In this document: positions 42,296-54,743 of the stretch, in pieces
Layout of the letters: each line of letters begins with the position of its first letter
Numbering within the stretch: the first letter of the stretch is position 1
Source: Lepidostoma basale
Taxonomy: Eukaryota; Arthropoda; Insecta; Trichoptera; Lepidostomatidae
Assembly: GCA_022606425.2 (NCBI GenBank)
Contig: JAHDVF020000896.1
Coordinates: 436,501-500,500 of the forward strand
Direction: 5' to 3'
Length of the DNA: 64,000 bases
The notes under the pieces: model-generated
What the model was told of the DNA's origin: nothing
What the model saw: the letters and a program-made list of their open reading frames with translations, nothing else
The model's database searches: none
Position numbers and translations under genes: made by a program

Positions 42296-42704
42296 ATATT
42301 GAAAAAATGTAAAATAAAAACGAACAAATCTCTTCATTTTATACTTTTTTTTCAAAACAATAGTAAAGGAATTTTCTCTGTCTTGAGTTAAGATTAGATA
42401 TGGACAATAAAATAAAAAGATAAAAGGATAAATTTATTGTTGTATAATGTTTTGTTTGTCGTGGCTAGAGACAAATCAGTAAAGCATTGCGTCAATGCAT
42501 CCGTTAAATTTATGACTAGGAGTTCATACGAGTAGCGTCACTCAAATTATTCAATTGGCACTAATTTAACCTTTCCGGCAATTTGGGCACGGATGAGTTT
42601 AGAGTAGCAGTTCTCTGGTCTGTTGTACGCAAGTATATTCAGGAACCGTTGAATATGTCCTGTCTAGTTTACTAATTAACCATCGTGCGGTTTCATCGAA
42701 GGGT

Positions 42705-42870
42705 GATGATTTTTGTAGCTCCATTTTCGTGCGAGACACACTTCAGAATTGCTCGACTTGAAATCCCCTTTGATGTCTGGATTTTGAATGTGATACGGCA
42801 GTCTATTCCACGCCGCAGGTCATGCGATACCAAAAGCACGATCTGCGAATTTTAAGCTCCTGGGATTTGT
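42705..42870 (-). mobile_element. L2/CR1-like LINE 3' end
   Basis: TTTTTGTAGCTCCATTTTCG, TCTATTCCACGCCGCAGG and GCGATACCAAAAGCACGAT match the copy at 58880-59137 (TTCCACGCCGC, GTTGCCAAAAGCTTG). Minus strand, 5'-truncated. Confidence 0.6.
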
Positions 42871-42879
42871 AGAAGAAGA

Positions 42880-43155
42880 AGTTTATTTACAGATTCTTCT
42901 TCTCTCTAACCATTTCTCCACTGCTGGATATGAACTTCTTCAAAAAGTCTCAATTTTCTTCTATCCTCTGCGACTCTTATCATCTTCTTCCCTCTACTTT
43001 AATTATGAAGTCAGCCCATCTTTTTGGGGGTCGACCGATGCCTCTTTTTCCTTCCCACAGTCTCCAAAGACTGTGGGTGATCTATACGTTTCCTGTCTGC
43101 GTCATGTCCTGATCATTTCCTCTAAAGTTTGGCAACACGGTGCATCACGTCGACA
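42880..43155 (-). mobile_element. LINE-tail fragment
   Basis: ACCATTTCTCCACTGCTGGA, GAAGTCAGCCCATCTTTTTG and GTGATCTATACGTTTCCTG follow the layout of the minus-strand insect LINE end that also leaves a scrap at 62390-62520 (CATCCACTGCTGAATG). Confidence 0.45.
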
Positions 43156-43484
43156 ATTCTTATCCTGCAGAAACTTACATTTCTATATATACCATATTTC
43201 TAAGCCAAATACGTATCCTAACGCATTCTTTATTTATTTGTTTTGCCAATCAATAATTTACCAACAGAAGATACATAGGGGTTTCATTTTAAAAAGTCGT
43301 ATTGGCACAGGGTAGTGTTGTAATTTTAATTTTTTTTAATTTAAAAAAACTGCGTTGCATAATGTCGAGTCTAGCAAAACATTCTGTGGTGCAAGAAACG
43401 CTTCTATATCGAGCCACGTGTTAAAGGTTAAGTTTCTTAAACACGCAATCATCTAGCACATTTCTTATTTTTATCTCATACACA

Positions 43485-43855
43485 ACTAACTAACCGTCAC
43501 GCCTGAGGAGTAGGAAGTGAGGATGGACGGCCAAACTGTTCAAGTGACCAGAGTGGTTTCCCGTTGCCTTCTCTGGTGAATTTTTCTGTCGGGGTTACCT
43601 TCCCTTAGCTGGTTGAATCTGGTTTGGAGGCGCCAGAAGCTCGCCTTTCATCCTCTCGTTATCTGCTGTGATCACACGGTTATGAGTGTGATCCCATTGC
43701 CCGGGGTTCGCGACAGGGACGCTAACGAGTTGGACTAGTCAGTAGTGTTGCCGGTGGAATGCAATTGGGCATTTCGCAGCATTTTATAGAATCACACCCT
43801 CCAGCAAGATGTGACTCGCCGCGACCCTACTGACAATTCGAATAAGATTGCAATC
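43485..43855 (-). mobile_element. RTE-T tail joined to another repeat
   Basis: AACTAACTAACCGTCACGCC (43485-43504) and ATGGACGGCCAAACTGTTC are RTE-T end motifs, after which a different GC-richer repeat follows (GTGGTTTCCCGTTGCCTTCT, CCCGGGGTTCGCGACAGGG). The second part resembles dispersed arthropod repeats but was not identified. Confidence 0.4.
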
Positions 43856-44345
43856 GTTTAATAAATGAAAAAATTTCCACACCAGTTTTAAAATTAGAAT
43901 TCGTTCCAGCTAAAATAAATTTTATAATTTTTAATCTGTAGCAAATATTTAAGTTTAACCTTTTTAATAATACTAAGTACACTCTGTGAATCTAAAAATA
44001 ACAGTGTATTAATATTTCTTAGTTTAAATTCATCGTGTCCTTCGGCTTTCGCCGGTGCTGGGTTTCACTTGGTAAGAGAGCATCATTATTCATGGATAGA
44101 AAACGAAGTTTTGCGCATAAAAATGAGCTGATCCTTTTGTGAATTTGATTACTTTTTTATATATATATAAAATTTGGCGAGTTTAAATTTCATTTATCTT
44201 CTTTATAGGATTACGGAATACGTGATGTGTCTTGGACAAGAACGACCTTTAGGAATAACCTTTGCATTTCTACTGTTTTTTGTTGTTTTACTGTAAAAAT
44301 AAAAAGATAATTTTAAAATATGTTAATGTGGTAAGAGCTCTTATG

Positions 44346-45265
<920 letters not shown>

Positions 45266-45269
45266 TGTT

Positions 45270-45925
45270 AAAAATATTTAAATAATAAATAAATAAAACG
45301 ATGTTTTTTAACTACTTCCACTTTTGTCTTTATTTCGACAGCGATCGGTTTCGCCAGGCTCGCTGGCATCGACAGACTGGTGACACTATTGCAAACCGAG
45401 TCCTTTATATATAAGGTGTTTTTTTAGAGGTTTGGTTTTTAAACTGGCAACATTGTTTTTACAGACTGTCAATTTGAGAGTTGACAGTTGATTTGTAGTC
45501 AGTATGTGTTGCCATTTTGTTTTTATTATTACTGAACTAAAATATAATATGTTATAGTTCTTGGTCCATAAGGTTGGCATCGGCTTATTCGGTTTTCCTC
45601 ATCCATATAGCTGCTAAGGTCTGGAATAAGAAGAAGTAATATAAATCTTCTTGAATACCTGTAATACCAATATTTAAATTCTGTAAATTTAACATAAATA
45701 TTTGAAGATTATTTTTGTATAAAATCATGTTTACCACCCTTGATCTGTATGTATATAAAGGACTCGATTTGCAATGGTGTCACCAGTCTGTCGATGCCAG
45801 CAAGCCTGGCGAAACCGGTCGCTGTCGAAATAAAGACAAAAGTGAATGTAGTTAAAAAAATATCGTTTTATTTAATTATTATTTAAACTGAACTTCCATC
45901 AAGAGATTTCAGTAAAATCATTTGA
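45270..45925. repeat. Family-C composite element with long inverted ends
   Basis: Inverted ends of about 125 bp (left 45270-45410, right 45755-45893 plus a shared outer segment to 45925) enclose about 350 bp of unrelated DNA. Key strings are ACGATGTTTTTTAACTACTT, CTTTATTTCGACAGCGA and GACTCGATTTGCAATGGTGT. Each arm has a hammerhead-like core pointing outward. The internal frame 45386-45580 is not a gene. It looks like a small transposable or pLTR-like unit carrying internal sequence. Confidence 0.7.
45775..45835 (+). ncRNA. Hammerhead-like core, family C
   Basis: CTGTCGA (45788-45794), U, stem II GCCAG/CTGGC, GAAA (45811-45814), palindrome CCGG, TC. Stem I: CAGT before the box pairs with GCTG after the site. 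The box differs from CTGANGA at A6, so this is a variant or inactive core. The same variant occurs in every family-C copy. Confidence 0.4.
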
Positions 45926-46024
45926 TTATATTTTATTATTATTGTTAGTATGGTAATCAATGCGATACAATTAGTTTATAATATATGCATATGAATATTT
46001 ATTTTTATTAACATTATCCCTACG

Positions 46025-46110
46025 TACATTTGTACAAGCGTGGCATGCACGCACGTTGAAAATCTAAACTTCATACATGGCTAACTTCAAGAAATTTCAT
46101 CTACGCTTTC
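46025..46110 (-). mobile_element. RTE-T LINE scrap
   Basis: GTGGCATGCACGCACGTTG and CTTCATACATGGCTAACTTC match the ACMTRC / VGHVRS region on the minus strand. About 80 bp only. Confidence 0.4.
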
Positions 46111-46261
46111 ATTTTTTTTTTAAATAAAGTATTCCACGGTCCTTAGTTACCTTTGTGATGCTTTAATGATTATGTTAAATGTTATACGCTGTTATCTGCA
46201 CTAAATCATCAAATTATCCTTCAAATGATCCGACAGATTTCAGATCTAAACTGAAAAGCCG

Positions 46262-47144
46262 TCTGTTTTATATATTATTATTATTATTATTATTATTTTG
46301 TTGAAAAAACCTCTTACATCATTACAGCGCAAGCCAAATCGATGTAAAGGGTGAAATAAAAGAATATCAAAGGAAATATACATAGAACCATGTGAATAGG
46401 AAAAGCCAGTTATCTGCTTGCTGCCTTTATCATAAGGGCATTTACGAATTCGCCATAATTGCATCCAAAGAGGTCTATCTCTTTTGCAACCTCATTTAAG
46501 AGACGAATCGCCTTCAATACAGGAGAACTTCGAAGGGCCTCTGTGCGGCAATTTGGGGCATAAAATAATATATGCCCCCTTGCTCTGCTATAACTATGGG
46601 GAACGTACAGATTTAGCTCTCTCAGCACTCCTGGATTGAAAACACCTCCGGATAACAGTTTAAAAAAATGCTTTCCCAGAAAGATCATTCTACGAGCTTC
46701 AAGAGTGTTGAAACCCAACACTCCTGAGAGAAACAGTGAGGGGTACATAAAAGGATAACAGTTATACTCCCTGAGGTATAAATACCTTAAAAATCGTTTC
46801 TGGATCCTTTCCAGCTCCAAGATGACTGTTCTTTCTCTGGGGTCCCAAATGATAGAGCAGTACTCCAAGTTACTGCGAACCAGCGCTTCATACAATCGAC
46901 GGATCGCCGTTGTGTTTGAAAAAGATCTTGCGTTCCGTAAAACAAAACCAAGCATTTTGTTGGCTCGCATGATAATGTTAGATAGATGTATTTTAAATGT
47001 GAAGTTGGACTCAAACGTGATACCCAGATCCTTAATATGATCAACACGCTGTAAATAGGTATTGTTCATCTGGTATGGGAATAATTGAGTATTTCCAGAT
47101 CGAGTATATGTAATTACAGAGCACTTTGGTATACTAAATGGCAA
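46262..47144 (-). mobile_element. Jockey-like LINE C-terminus with 3' tail
   Basis: The minus frame 46410-47144 (244 residues) covers the end of the RT and the C-terminal region: HIKDLGITFESNFTF, ANKMLGFVLRNARSF, LYEALVRSNLEYCSIIW, LERIQKRFLRYLYLR, LGFNTLEARRMIFLGKHFF and NCRTEALRSSPVLKAIRLLN. About 56 bp of 3' UTR lead to CTTTACATCGATTTGGCTTG, GCGCTGTAATGATG and an AATAATAAT tail (46270-46297 on the plus strand). The tail is the one found on SINE-2. The N-terminal Met is internal; the upstream RT core is missing. Confidence 0.85.
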
Positions 47145-47279
47145 GTTGTTGTCATCCTAAATTAAAACCCTACATGAATTTTTGTTTTATGTTATTTTCT
47201 AACCTTTCACAAATATCAGATGCAGCGTTCATAATTAGATTACAGCGGTGCTTGAAGAGTTAGCATATTATTTTCATTT

Positions 47280-47695
47280 ATTATTTTTATTAAAACAAAA
47301 GCCAAACCAAAAAATGTAAGATGGCAGTGCACAATGTTGTTCTTGTGCCTATGTTTGAAAATTAAGCATGAAACAGGTAAACTAAAGATGAAAGTAGAAA
47401 TTAAATCTCTAAGACGAATGTGTGATAAATCTGTATATGATACGAGTGTCAAATGCAAATATACGAAGTACTCGTAATTGCGGTGCGAATGAAAATGTTA
47501 TGAACAAAATAATGAAATGGTTGTTAAGATGGTTTGGACATATGGAAAGAAGAAAGAATGGTGAAGCTGGTATATGTTATCGAGGTGAACAGAGATAGAA
47601 ATAGAGGATGGCCAAGTAAAACGTGGTACGATCAAATCAAGCAAATATTATGTTAAATGAGGTGAAGTGTCGGAGAAATCGACGTAATTTTTCAC
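47280..47695 (+). mobile_element. Decayed RTE-T LINE fragment
   Basis: AAGATGGCAGTGCACAATG (MAVHN), AAATCTCTAAGACGAATGTG, ATGGTTTGGACATATGGAAA and AAACGTGGTACGATCAAATC are in the right order with frameshifts. The tail is missing; it stops at TCGGAGAAATCGACG. Confidence 0.65.
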
Positions 47696-47699
47696 ACAT

Positions 47700-48740
47700 T
47701 TATGTGAGTTCTCATCGAAAAACAATGTATTTAGTTGTAAACACAGTATTTCAATCTATAGAATTAAGATTAACGATGCCATAATAATGGGAGGTTAATG
47801 CTTTCATTATACTAATCGTTTGTAATTAATATATCCGTGGATTAATCCATCAGCTGAATACAAAACAAAATGTTTGGTCTCTGCCGTTTGGCATCAATTT
47901 GACATAATTAATGAACTTAAATCCCTGTTTTTATGCGAATGACGCAGTTAATAAATGTCCATTGGTTTTGGTGTAATTAAACTGTATTAATGCGGATGCA
48001 CAGTCTATCAGATTTTCATCAAAACCAAATTTTAAATACACTCGCATCACATTTGCGTACCAAATCTGGCGCGCGGTTGCGTCGCAAAAATGCGGTCATA
48101 GTATAATTTCGTGCATTACGTCACGATCTATCACCCTCGCTATAGATTTCAGTTACCGGGGTAACAGGAGGCGAGAGAGAGCTTGACTCATCGAGTATGG
48201 AGAATGTCGGTCAGTCATTTATGCTTCATTCGCAAAGCGCCAGGCCACACCCCTTTGAATTTCTGCTCCCCCAGTGCTCGCGCTTGTGAATAGGGGAGTG
48301 ATACGAGGGCCGAAATATATCGATCTATACTCATTTGAATGCTTAAAATAACGCGTAATTCAAACTGATTCATGATGATACATACAGTTTTATTATTACA
48401 TTTCAGTTATAAAGAAAGGTGTCAGACTTATCGTGATGAATTCACGTAGTAAGCACTTCTTCATAAAGCGCTCTAAGAATGAGGTTTTGTATGCAAATGA
48501 AGCAAAGATATTACTTTTATTATTAGTAAAAGACAAAGGAATGTACGTATGTGTTATACACACACGAATGTAGATGAATGTTTAATACGAAATTCCACGA
48601 TGCCTTCACCTTGCCTTAAAGGAGCAATATTCGGATATTGCCTTTACTTCAAGTGTATGTAAATGCATTCTCCGGAATCAGGTTACGTAGTTTGAGTTCC
48701 TCGCCACATTATTGCATGTTACAGAAGATATTTTAATTTA
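47700..48740. other. Spacer with GC-richer unique block
   Basis: At 48040-48310 unique DNA reaches higher GC (AATCTGGCGCGCGGTTGCGT, GGGGTAACAGGAGGCGAGAG). No gene supported in the interval. Confidence 0.3.
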
Positions 48741-48745
48741 AATAC

Positions 48746-48877
48746 ATTATAATGTAATATCTACTCCCCGTTCAATACACATAAAATATGTTATAATGTA
48801 ATAACCACTCCATGTTCAACACACATAATATACGTTATAATGTAATAACCACTCCATTTTCAAAACACATAAAATTA
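48746..48877. repeat. 44-bp tandem repeat, three copies
   Basis: Three units of about 44 bp starting TTATAATGTAATAACCACTC and ending CACATAAAATA (48746, 48791, 48835). A diverged fourth unit lies past the SINE at about 49204 (GTAATATAATAAAATAACTA), so SINE-3 seems to have inserted within a once longer array. Confidence 0.75.
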
Positions 48878-49146
48878 ATAGATGACGCTAGTGTTGAGTG
48901 AACTAAAAAAAGTGAAGAGCGGTGCAGCATTATAGCATATATACATCTTCCGAAAAAAATTGTTAGACGTGGTGGTCGTAAGAAGGGCGAAATGGGGAAT
49001 GTTGTTAAACATGAAGCGATCGCTCAACCCAACCAATGACAGGTCATAAGTCCTGTAAGCGCCTCGGCCACCATATTCTGTTCCCAGAAAACAATTTACA
49101 TATTCGTCTCTATTGAGATACAATTAATCCTTATATAAAAAAAAAT
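48878..49146 (-). mobile_element. SINE-3 copy (tRNA-related)
   Basis: Minus-strand copy, about 269 bp: GGATTAATTGTATCTCAATA, TATGGTGGCCGAGGCGC, CAGGACTTATGACCTGTC, GGTTGGGTTGAGCGATCGC, GACCACCACGTCTAAC and ACACTAGCGTCATC in order. High similarity to 54744-55003. Open frame 48875-49123 is accidental. Confidence 0.7.
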
Positions 49147-50325
49147 TATCCGCAATGGGTAAAATCCAGTATTTGTATACATTCAAAATGTTACATAAAA
49201 TTCGTTGTAATATAATAAAATAACTATTCCATATTTAATACACAATGTCAGCTATGGTACATTATTCTTAAACAGCTAAACTTTCACTCAATTACGGAGT
49301 CATGTTTTGAAATTGAAAATCAGTATTAAGATGAAACTTTTCCTTTAATTTATAATGTTTTGCTAATTTATGATACATTCGTAAAAGTTCAGTTAATAAG
49401 CTTATAAATGAAACAATAGTTTTGATTCATAAACAAACGTGTAACATCTATTTCATTTGATGTATAAATATTTTATATTAATGCTATGTATTTCTGTTTT
49501 TGTCATTTTTTTTTGTTAAAACATATTAATCACAATTTATAAACCAACATTTTTTGCACGAATAACGTTGTCGAGGTAAATATAATAATAAGTTATATAT
49601 GCTTCCATGCATCGAGATAAAACATCAAACCTTGAACTTGTATGTGTATGTTAAGAAATATTTATGCGTTATTTAATTCGAGGTTGAAATGAATCAGTTA
49701 AAGCATTACATTTCCACTTGTTTCTCCATTGTACTCTGTTCCACATTACAGCACCTCCAAGTACATTCAGCTCTTATGTTTTTACTGCAGGCTGGCTTCT
49801 TAGTTGTCCCAGTTCGAGTTAACTGTCTACGCTCAACCTTCTCCCCTAACGCCCTGGATATAGGGGATTAAACTGTTGAACGTTATTGATGCCCGAGGAT
49901 TTTCGCAACTAAATGAAGCGAAAAGTTAATCCCGACGGAGTGGTAAAGCTTAGCGCTTACGTTAAAGGTAAACTAACAAAAATCGGATCGCAGCGGGACT
50001 CGAAAACGATTACACGCCTAGCTCAGGAAGAAACATTGTTACGGCTTTCAAGACAGGACGTTCAAAAAAAATTAACAGTCAATAAAACATTAAAAATTTT
50101 GTTTTTAACAACCATTGTGCGGCTGGCATCATTTGCAGTAAAAAAAAAGTCCCGAAATGCGATTGTCAACAATTACACCAGAAACAAATAGTCTTAATAA
50201 TTCTTGTAGTAAGGAATTAAAATAAAAAGGTTTATAAGACATATTTAATATTTATGAAATTATATGAAATTCTTTGAAATTTCGTTATTATATGAAATTG
50301 TGTGGAATTTCATGTAATAACGAAT
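49147..50325. other. Spacer, no supported gene
   Basis: AT-rich to 49680, then slightly richer. The plus frame 49913-50191 (92 codons, Lys/Arg-rich, begins MKRKVNPDGVV) has no recognised domain, and no splice or promoter context supports it. Confidence 0.25.
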
Positions 50326-50329
50326 TTAT

Positions 50330-50520
50330 TTATGAATTAAAACATTGTTTTACCACTTTTGAGCTTATTTTTCTCGAGTTGTTTCGAAGACCTTACACCT
50401 TAATTATCGGAAGAATACCATATATCTTTCTCCCGATGACGAAGGTGTAAAACTTTCGTAATATGCCAAGAAAATAAATAAAAAGTGGAAAAAACAGTGT
50501 TTTATTTGAATTCATAAAAA
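50330..50520. repeat. Fold-back element with hammerhead-like halves
   Basis: Ends AAAACATTGTTTTACCAC and AGTGGAAAAAACAGTGTTTT are inverted copies. Inside, the minus strand has CCGATAATTAAGGTGTAAGG, CTTC, GAAACAAC; the plus strand has CCGATGACGAAGGTG. Distantly like the other GAAAC palindromes; cores incomplete. Confidence 0.45.
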
Positions 50521-50864
50521 CATCATCAATTAAAACACTATTTTTTTTACACTTTTCAAAAAAGAAAATCATCTGTAAGACACATTCATATATGAGCCGC
50601 AAATGATAGCATTTTTTTACTGCAAATATAGCCAGCTGCATAATAGGGGTTAAGAAACAAAAAAAGTATATTACACATAATAATGAAAGATTTCTGAGGC
50701 ATCTTCACGTGAAGGATTTTGGTAATCGTAGTTATCAGTAGCTCTATCGTATCGCATTCCTCTTGGGCATGCTGGGGTCTATAAGTTTGCAGATAAGAAG
50801 GGATGGGTTCACACTTACTCATTTTTTCAGACGTATTCTTAGAGAATTGTGCCATATTGGAAAA

Positions 50865-51000
50865 AAGCCATCTTTATGTTCCGGATGGCTATCTTCGAAA
50901 GCGGTAGTATATACTGCTTTATCTACAACCACGTTTAACCAAAATGGTTCTGGTGAAGGAACTGGGAAAAGCAATCTAGCTGCTGAACATTGTTTTATTG
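50865..51000 (+). mobile_element. Jockey-like LINE C-terminal relic
   Basis: CATCTTTATGTTCCGGATGG, GTTCTGGTGAAGGAACTGGG and CTAGCTGCTGAACAT line up with 18428-18530, with an internal small insertion. Confidence 0.5.
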
Positions 51001-51825
51001 TTTTATTTATTAAGGGTAACATACAGCGATATCAATAACATATACGAGTATGTATATAAAAAAACATTTAGAATAATTAAAATAAGGCCAATTACATGCT
51101 ACAATTACAATTATAATTATTAACTGAGTTAGTTAGTTACATGCTACCACTTTTTGACATGATCGCTTTTGAGATTGACATTTTTTATATTGATGAAACA
51201 TTTCAATAATCAAATACCTCAAATATTGACTCCTTATCGCCGAACCCCTAGTGTTTTTTTGTAGGTCGACGATTTGATAATGCCTTTGCAAGACAAAATA
51301 TTTCGTTTCCATAACATTTAATAAAGCTTTTAGGAAACAAACATTTTCAATCGTATTAATTATGCAGACAATTGTTTTAAAATACACTTCGACGGTTTCA
51401 TTTTGAGGTTACGCATGGCAAAATGTAATTATTTTGCATTTAGTATGAGATTTGAATTAGCAATTCGATATATTCCTGGTAAATCATTTATACCAGGAAT
51501 TCGATAATATCAAATATTCGCATTATTTTGAAAATCGACGCTTTTCCCATTACCGAATTTCATATTCTCTCAATTTTCACCGAGTTAGTAACATTTCAAC
51601 CTTAATCATAATTTAATTTCAGAAATGTGTTTTAAAATTGGAGATTTTTATATTTAAGATGCGATTTTAAAATGCCGATATTCAGTTTTAATGTTTATTA
51701 TATTTCCAGCGAAAATTAAAAATATACAGATTAAAACAAATTAGGGATAATTTTATGATTATTTTTTTTTATATTTAGTGATCAGTAGAGGTCCAAAATT
51801 GATGTTTTCGAGATGTGGTGATAGC
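51001..51825. other. Spacer with a family-B half
   Basis: A family-B right half at 51262-51365 (GACGATTTGATAATGCC, TCGTATTAATTATGCAG). Otherwise AT-rich without a gene. Confidence 0.35.
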
Positions 51826-51829
51826 GACG

Positions 51830-52150
51830 AATGCAACTCATACCCTAGATGAAGAGAATAATGAATTAGTAGATCCTCGATCAGGTGGGTATCAGAGCAA
51901 GACCTTCGAGGGGTGTGCTCCTAGAAAGTGTTAAAATAATTAGTCACATAACCCGTAGAAGTCAGAACAACTTTGAACATTTCATAATAGTGGGCAAAGT
52001 AGAAGGAAAGCGATCACAATGACGGCTACCGAGCCATTGTTTCGACTGGCCTCTAGTAATAGCTGGAGAACTGACCGGTGACAGGAGCGTATGGTAAGCC
52101 ATAGTGGATAGTTTAGGGGATGGACAGGACCCTCAGTCATACAGAATGCA
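51830..52150 (+). mobile_element. LINE C-terminal relic (family of 54110-54480)
   Basis: Plus-strand ISHITRRSQNNFEHFIIVGKV-like blocks (GTCAGAACAACTTTGAACA, GTGGGCAAAGTAGAAGGAAA) and the CTACCGAGCCATTG segment mirror the minus-strand copy at 54182-54436 (RRNQDNLEKLIIVGKVESRR). Stops present. Confidence 0.55.
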
Positions 52151-52299
52151 ACTAACGAAATATAAAATTAGTGGATTTAAAATAAACTAAACTCAGTTAA
52201 TGTATAGACATTTTTTTCTACAACAATATAATAATAGTAATATTAATAATTAATTGGATAATTCATATAGCGTCATTTTTATGAATAAATAAATAAAAT
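52151..52299. other. AT-rich spacer
   Basis: No feature recognised. Confidence 0.25.
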
Positions 52300-52465
52300 A
52301 ATCATATTTTCATAGGGCTGCACCTGATGCAGTAACACAACATTTACGTCAAAGGATAATTTGAAAATATGCGTTTTGAGTCTGGATCTAAATTCTGATG
52401 GATTCTCAATGCATTTGAGGTCTGCTGGAAGATTGTTCCAGGCTGATCAACATATGAAATATGTT
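52300..52465 (-). mobile_element. L2/CR1-like LINE C-terminus
   Basis: Minus-strand frame reads NNLPADLKCIENPSEFRSRLKTH, then GTGCAGCCCTATG past the stop. Uninterrupted counterpart of the MITE-split copy at 11967-12440. It meets the next LINE head-to-head in a 31-bp palindrome. Confidence 0.7.
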
Positions 52466-52471
52466 GATCAG
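52441..52471. repeat. Perfect 14-bp-arm palindrome at a LINE-LINE junction
   Basis: GCTGATCAACATAT, loop GAA, ATATGTTGATCAGC. The left arm belongs to the minus-strand L2-like fragment; the right arm leads into the plus-strand Jockey-like fragment. Confidence 0.85.
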
Positions 52472-52775
52472 CATGCAGAACCAACCTGCCTCTGGTGATG
52501 CCGATGGGGAGAGTAATCAAACTGCTGAACATGATCGCTTCGGAGATCGATGTCTTTCATATTCGTGAAAGTACGTTCAGAAGACAAATACTCTTGACTT
52601 TGGAGATTATTTTGTATTCCTAATGTCGAACCATCTCTCATGCGTTCCTGGTATTATATATTTGTTATATTCTACCTGCTCTCAATAGATGTCTTAAACT
52701 ATAAAAATTGTTTGTAATATCTTTTGAGAAAATAAACTGATTTGTTTTGATTTGATTTGATTTTGCCTTAAAACT
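52472..52775 (+). mobile_element. Jockey-like LINE C-terminus, 3' UTR and TTTGA tail
   Basis: GCAGAACCAACCTGCCTCTG, GTGATGCCGATGGGGAGAG and CATGATCGCTTCGGAGATC (RTNLPLVMPMGRVI... in frame), 3' UTR CTATAAAAATTGTTTGTAAT, then a pentanucleotide tail TTTGATTTGATTTGATT at 52743-52765. Very similar to 18420-18660. Confidence 0.75.
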
Positions 52776-54105
52776 GTTTTCCAAAATGAAATGTCATAAG
52801 ATATAAACCTCTTTATAAATGCCAAATGGATTGGAGCGAAACGTGAAACCGGGTCGTAAAAATTACCTCGGATCTATATTATATTATACAAATGATACGT
52901 GAATTGAATAGTGGTATCTCTCATCTGTGGAACGTTATTAAAGTCTCTTGAATTTGATTTACAATAGCAATAATTCCTCGAGCTCATTCGCACAGATTAA
53001 TTTCTACAGATCAATAATAGTTTTATATATAGTATATAAGCATAGCAATATTAAATAGAGAGAACGTCATTGAGTTGAGTTTCATACAAGACTGAGTCTC
53101 TTATTTGAGTGTCTTTGAGTCCTCTTGTAGTTATTACGTTTGAACTTTAATGGAGTAAAGGAATAAATTTTCAAGGGGCATTCCAACGAGCATTTCTCCT
53201 TCGGAATTTGCCCATTTTTATCACGATCTTTTTGAATAAGGTCCTCAAATGAATATTGGGACACAAGACAAAAAAATCTATTTATAATCGGCATTCGCTA
53301 AAGTCACCTACACCTTAATTCGATTAATAGGATCATTGTTTTTTGGAATTTCTTTCTACATTCAATTATACATCAAAGCGATTTAGCGAAAATTCCATTT
53401 CGCTCAATCCCATTCCGCTCATTGTACAATCTAGATGAAGCTGCGTATTATTTTCTAAAAATGTTTATACTTTATTCTGTCTGTATTATCATTGTGAATC
53501 GCTCGGGACATTAGATGATAAGTATTTTTTCAATTATTTTGCTCAGAAGATTCCTTCAAAGAATAGCGCCACGCCGTGAAAAACCATTACGTCATCTCCA
53601 ATCTTCAATTTATCAAGTTAATCTAAACGTGAATCGGTTCTGAAAAGTTAACAGTAGCATCTGTCTGTTTTTCTTTTCTTCTTTATCGTGAGGGATGGTT
53701 TCCTTTACACCGTTAAGCTCTCTATTTTCACGCCTCTTCTCTTTTACATCCCTGTAGATTCTTAGCAATACTTTTTTTTATAATTCAACACTTTCATTCC
53801 TAACTCTATCGTGATGATTAGAATTAACTGATTAACTAGTTAGTTATCTTCAAACTAGCATCATATCTCAAAGATTTCTAATATTTTTCACAGATTTTTC
53901 ACCAGTGAATATTGCAGATATGCCAAGTGATGCTGAAAGAGCTAATAATAATGATATTTTAAGAAATATTTATTTGAGATGTTTTATGTCTGATTCATAA
54001 ATTGTAAATGGTTACACCTCCCAAAAATTCTAAAGGAAGATTATTTTAGGCCAAGAATGGAAAATAAACTAAGGTTTCCATTCAGAAAAAAACGAAATCC
54101 CAAAT
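52776..54105. other. Spacer
   Basis: About 1.3 kb of unassigned DNA. The minus frame 53082-53294 has no domain. Confidence 0.25.
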
Positions 54106-54109
54106 TTTT

Positions 54110-54480
54110 CTTTCTTCTTCTCAGTCGTATTCCTCGTGATTGAGGGTCGTGTCCATGCTGTAAAATATTGACCATGGCACGTCATGCGCTCCTGTCACTC
54201 GTCAGTCTCCAGCGGCTCGGTGGTCGTCCTTTTGGTCGCCTTGACTCTACTTTACCCACGATGATGAGCTTTTCAAGGTTGTCCTGATTTCTCCGGGCTA
54301 TGTGTCCAAAATATTTCAACCCTCTCTGAGAGCACATTCGCGAGAGTCTTCCCTTGATACCCAGCTGATCAACGATTGACTGGTTTGTTATTCTTGTCGT
54401 CCAGGGTATACGCAGCACTCGTCGCCAGCACCACATCTCGAAAGCATCAAAATTTTCTTATGTATACAGTAATGAGGTGT
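54110..54480 (-). mobile_element. LINE C-terminal fragment
   Basis: The minus frame 54182-54436 reads MWCWRRVLRIPWTTRITNQS, VDQLGIKGRLSRMCSQRGLK, YFGHIARRNQDNLEKLI and GRPPSRW. This is the post-RT signature (WCWRR.LRIPWT...YFGHI.RR) of a widespread animal LINE. The 3' part continues in another frame to about 54110 (ATGGCACGTCATGCGCTCC). Confidence 0.75.
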
Positions 54481-54740
54481 AAGAGGAGGTTCCGGAGGAA
54501 AGCATATGAGAAGATTTAGAGTAGAATTGAGTAAATACGAGTATATAACTAAATTGTAACCTTTTGACATGTAGATTTTTGATTTTGATCGTCATTTTTT
54601 TCTATTAGAGCATGTGTTTATGTATATGTGTACTATTTTAAGTTAATAAAATAAATTTAGTATTCTCCTGGCGTTGTCTAGCAAATGTAGCCTTTAACAT
54701 TGCATCATAAAGATTTTCTGCTTAATGCTTACACCTGATC
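54481..54740. other. AT-rich spacer
   Basis: No feature recognised. Confidence 0.25.
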
Positions 54741-54743
54741 TTA

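Noticed and set aside
46410..47144. A host gene of 244 codons
   Set aside because: The frame matches the end of a LINE reverse transcriptase and is followed by a LINE-type 3' tail.
49913..50191. 92-codon plus-strand frame, basic, starting MKRKVNPDGVV
   Set aside because: No recognisable domain, no splice or promoter context, and it lies in an interval that looks like ordinary intronic DNA.
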